Source of the DNA: Lentisphaeria bacterium
GTDB lineage: Bacteria > Verrucomicrobiota > Lentisphaeria > JABSQK01 > UBA12247
Direction: 5' to 3'
NCBI GenBank assembly: GCA_003477185.1
Contig: DMTJ01000130.1
Coordinates: forward strand, 1 to 7,470
Length of the DNA stretch: 7,470 nt
Shown here: piece by piece, positions 6,786-7,470 of the stretch
Numbering within the stretch: position 1 is the first letter of the stretch
How the letters are laid out: each line of letters opens with the position of its first letter
The notes under the pieces: generated by a model
What the model saw: the letters and a program-made list of their open reading frames with translations, nothing else
What the model was told of the DNA's origin: nothing
Databases searched by the model: none
Translations under genes and position numbers: made by a program

Positions 6786-7195
6786 TGACTTTCTTCCTCA
6801 AATATGGCGAGGATACCGCCAGCGTCCGCCACTGCCGCAACCACCTGGTAATAGCGGCCACAGCGCACGCCCGGCGAACTTTCAATCCAGACCAAGCGCT
6901 CCTCATCGGGACGGTCCGCCAGCTGCGCGTCGCTCAGATACTCGCGCAGCGACTGCAGCCCCGCGAGTTCATCCTCTCCATTCAGCATAATGCGCTCGGG
7001 CGTCAGATGAATCGTCAACACCTCATTCTGGACGTTCTCCGGATCCTTGCTCGCGGACGGAAGCTCCAGCTTCTGCCCGCTGTTTCTCACGAAAGTCGAC
7101 GTCAGAATGAAGAAGATGATCAGCAGAAAGGCGACGTCCGCAAATGCCACCAGATCGGCAGCGGCCTCCACACGTTTCCGCCGGGAGAGTTTCAT
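6782..7195 (-). CDS. ExbD/TolR family proton-channel subunit (operon copy 1)
   Basis: This 137-residue protein has a basic N-terminus (MKLSRRKRVE), a transmembrane helix from about 20 to 37 (DVAFLLIIFFILTSTF) and a periplasmic domain with the family pattern QKLELPSA, an L-x-I-x-L strand near LTIHLTP, and a C-terminal part YYQVVAAVADAGG. Asp20 is the expected proton-carrying residue. It begins inside the stop of the ExbB-type gene (ATGA, 4-base overlap) and its own stop overlaps the next exbD start in the same way, which indicates translational coupling. It shares clear similarity with the next gene around the helix but little in the periplasmic domain, so the pair is probably an old duplication whose outer domains have diverged. 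Its assignment as ExbD or TolR is open. Confidence 0.95.
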   Translation of the reverse strand: MKLSRRKRVEAAADLVAFADVAFLLIIFFILTSTFVRNSGQKLELPSASKDPENVQNEVLTIHLTPERIMLNGEDELAGLQSLREYLSDAQLADRPDEERLVWIESSPGVRCGRYYQVVAAVADAGGILAIFEEESQ

Positions 7196-7470
7196 GCGGC
7201 ATGCTCGAAATCAATCACATTCAAAATCGTATTGGCGGCTTCCTCCACGTCCAGGGACACCCGTTCTACGCGCCGGGAGAAGACGTTGTGAAAGATCACA
7301 GCCGGGATTGCCACGATTAATCCTGCGGCCGTCGTCACCAGAGCCATGGAGATGCCAGAAGCCACGGCTCCACCATCGAGTCCGCCCACAGCGGCCATGC
7401 TGTCGAATGAGGTAATCATGCCGACCACAGTACCGGTCATACCGACCAGCGGGGCCACGCTGCCGACCAT
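7192..7470 (-). CDS. MotA/TolQ/ExbB-type proton channel protein, C-terminal part (5' end outside window)
   Basis: Only the last 92 codons are in the window, and the frame is open to its edge. APLVGMTGTVVGMITSF (6-22) and GISMALVTTAAGLIVAIPAV (39-58) are the two signature helices of the MotA/TolQ/ExbB family. Thr14 and Thr47 of the fragment align with the channel threonines T148 and T181 of E. coli ExbB. A short cytoplasmic tail ending NVIDFEHAA follows. The protein would form the pentameric inner-membrane channel around an ExbD dimer and harvest the proton-motive force. The methionine at the very edge of the window lies inside the conserved third helix, so it is not the real start; the N-terminal helices and the operon promoter must lie beyond 7470. 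The stop overlaps the first exbD start by 4 bases. Confidence 0.92.
   Translation of the reverse strand: MVGSVAPLVGMTGTVVGMITSFDSMAAVGGLDGGAVASGISMALVTTAAGLIVAIPAVIFHNVFSRRVERVSLDVEEAANTILNVIDFEHAA

Noticed and set aside
6785..7291. A 168-codon plus-strand frame opposite the exbD and exbB genes
   Set aside because: It is a shadow of three well-supported minus-strand genes and has no motif of its own.

Overview
The window looks like chromosomal DNA of a moderately GC-rich Gram-negative bacterium. Two things point to a double-membrane cell: a family 9 glycosyltransferase of the LPS heptosyltransferase type, and an ExbB/ExbD/TonB-type inner-membrane energising module. A cluster pairing that module with a DUF4159 membrane protein, plus some wording of the LepA sequence, would fit the PVC superphylum, perhaps Verrucomicrobiota. 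That placement is an inference from memory of gene families, not a search result.

The plus-strand half (1-4176) opens with the 3' part of a class I SAM-dependent methyltransferase gene, cut by the window edge. It is followed by lepA (elongation factor 4), thiS and thiG (sulfur carrier and thiazole synthase of thiamine biosynthesis) and a short family 9 glycosyltransferase gene. The lepA-thiS-thiG-glycosyltransferase genes are 15, 2 and 16 bases apart and probably form one transcription unit. A possible promoter for it lies in the tail of the methyltransferase gene. No thiamine (TPP) riboswitch is visible before thiS.

A 175-base convergent gap (4177-4351) holds no gene. It contains a perfect 6-bp hairpin that may be a weak terminator, and a second short stem-loop without a T-tract.

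The minus-strand half (7470 down to 4352) is a five-gene operon, read in the order ExbB/TolQ-type channel protein (its 5' part lies outside the window), ExbD/TolR-type protein, a second ExbD/TolR-type protein, a short TonB/TolA-like membrane-anchored coiled-coil protein, and a five-helix membrane protein with a C-terminal DUF4159 domain. Every junction is a 1- or 4-base stop/start overlap, so the five proteins are probably made in a coordinated way and work as one complex. ExbB and ExbD proteins use the proton-motive force to drive a partner. Here the partner candidates are a TonB-like protein without the usual C-terminal receptor-binding domain and a DUF4159 protein whose domain is predicted to face the periplasm. 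This is the least understood and most interesting part of the window.
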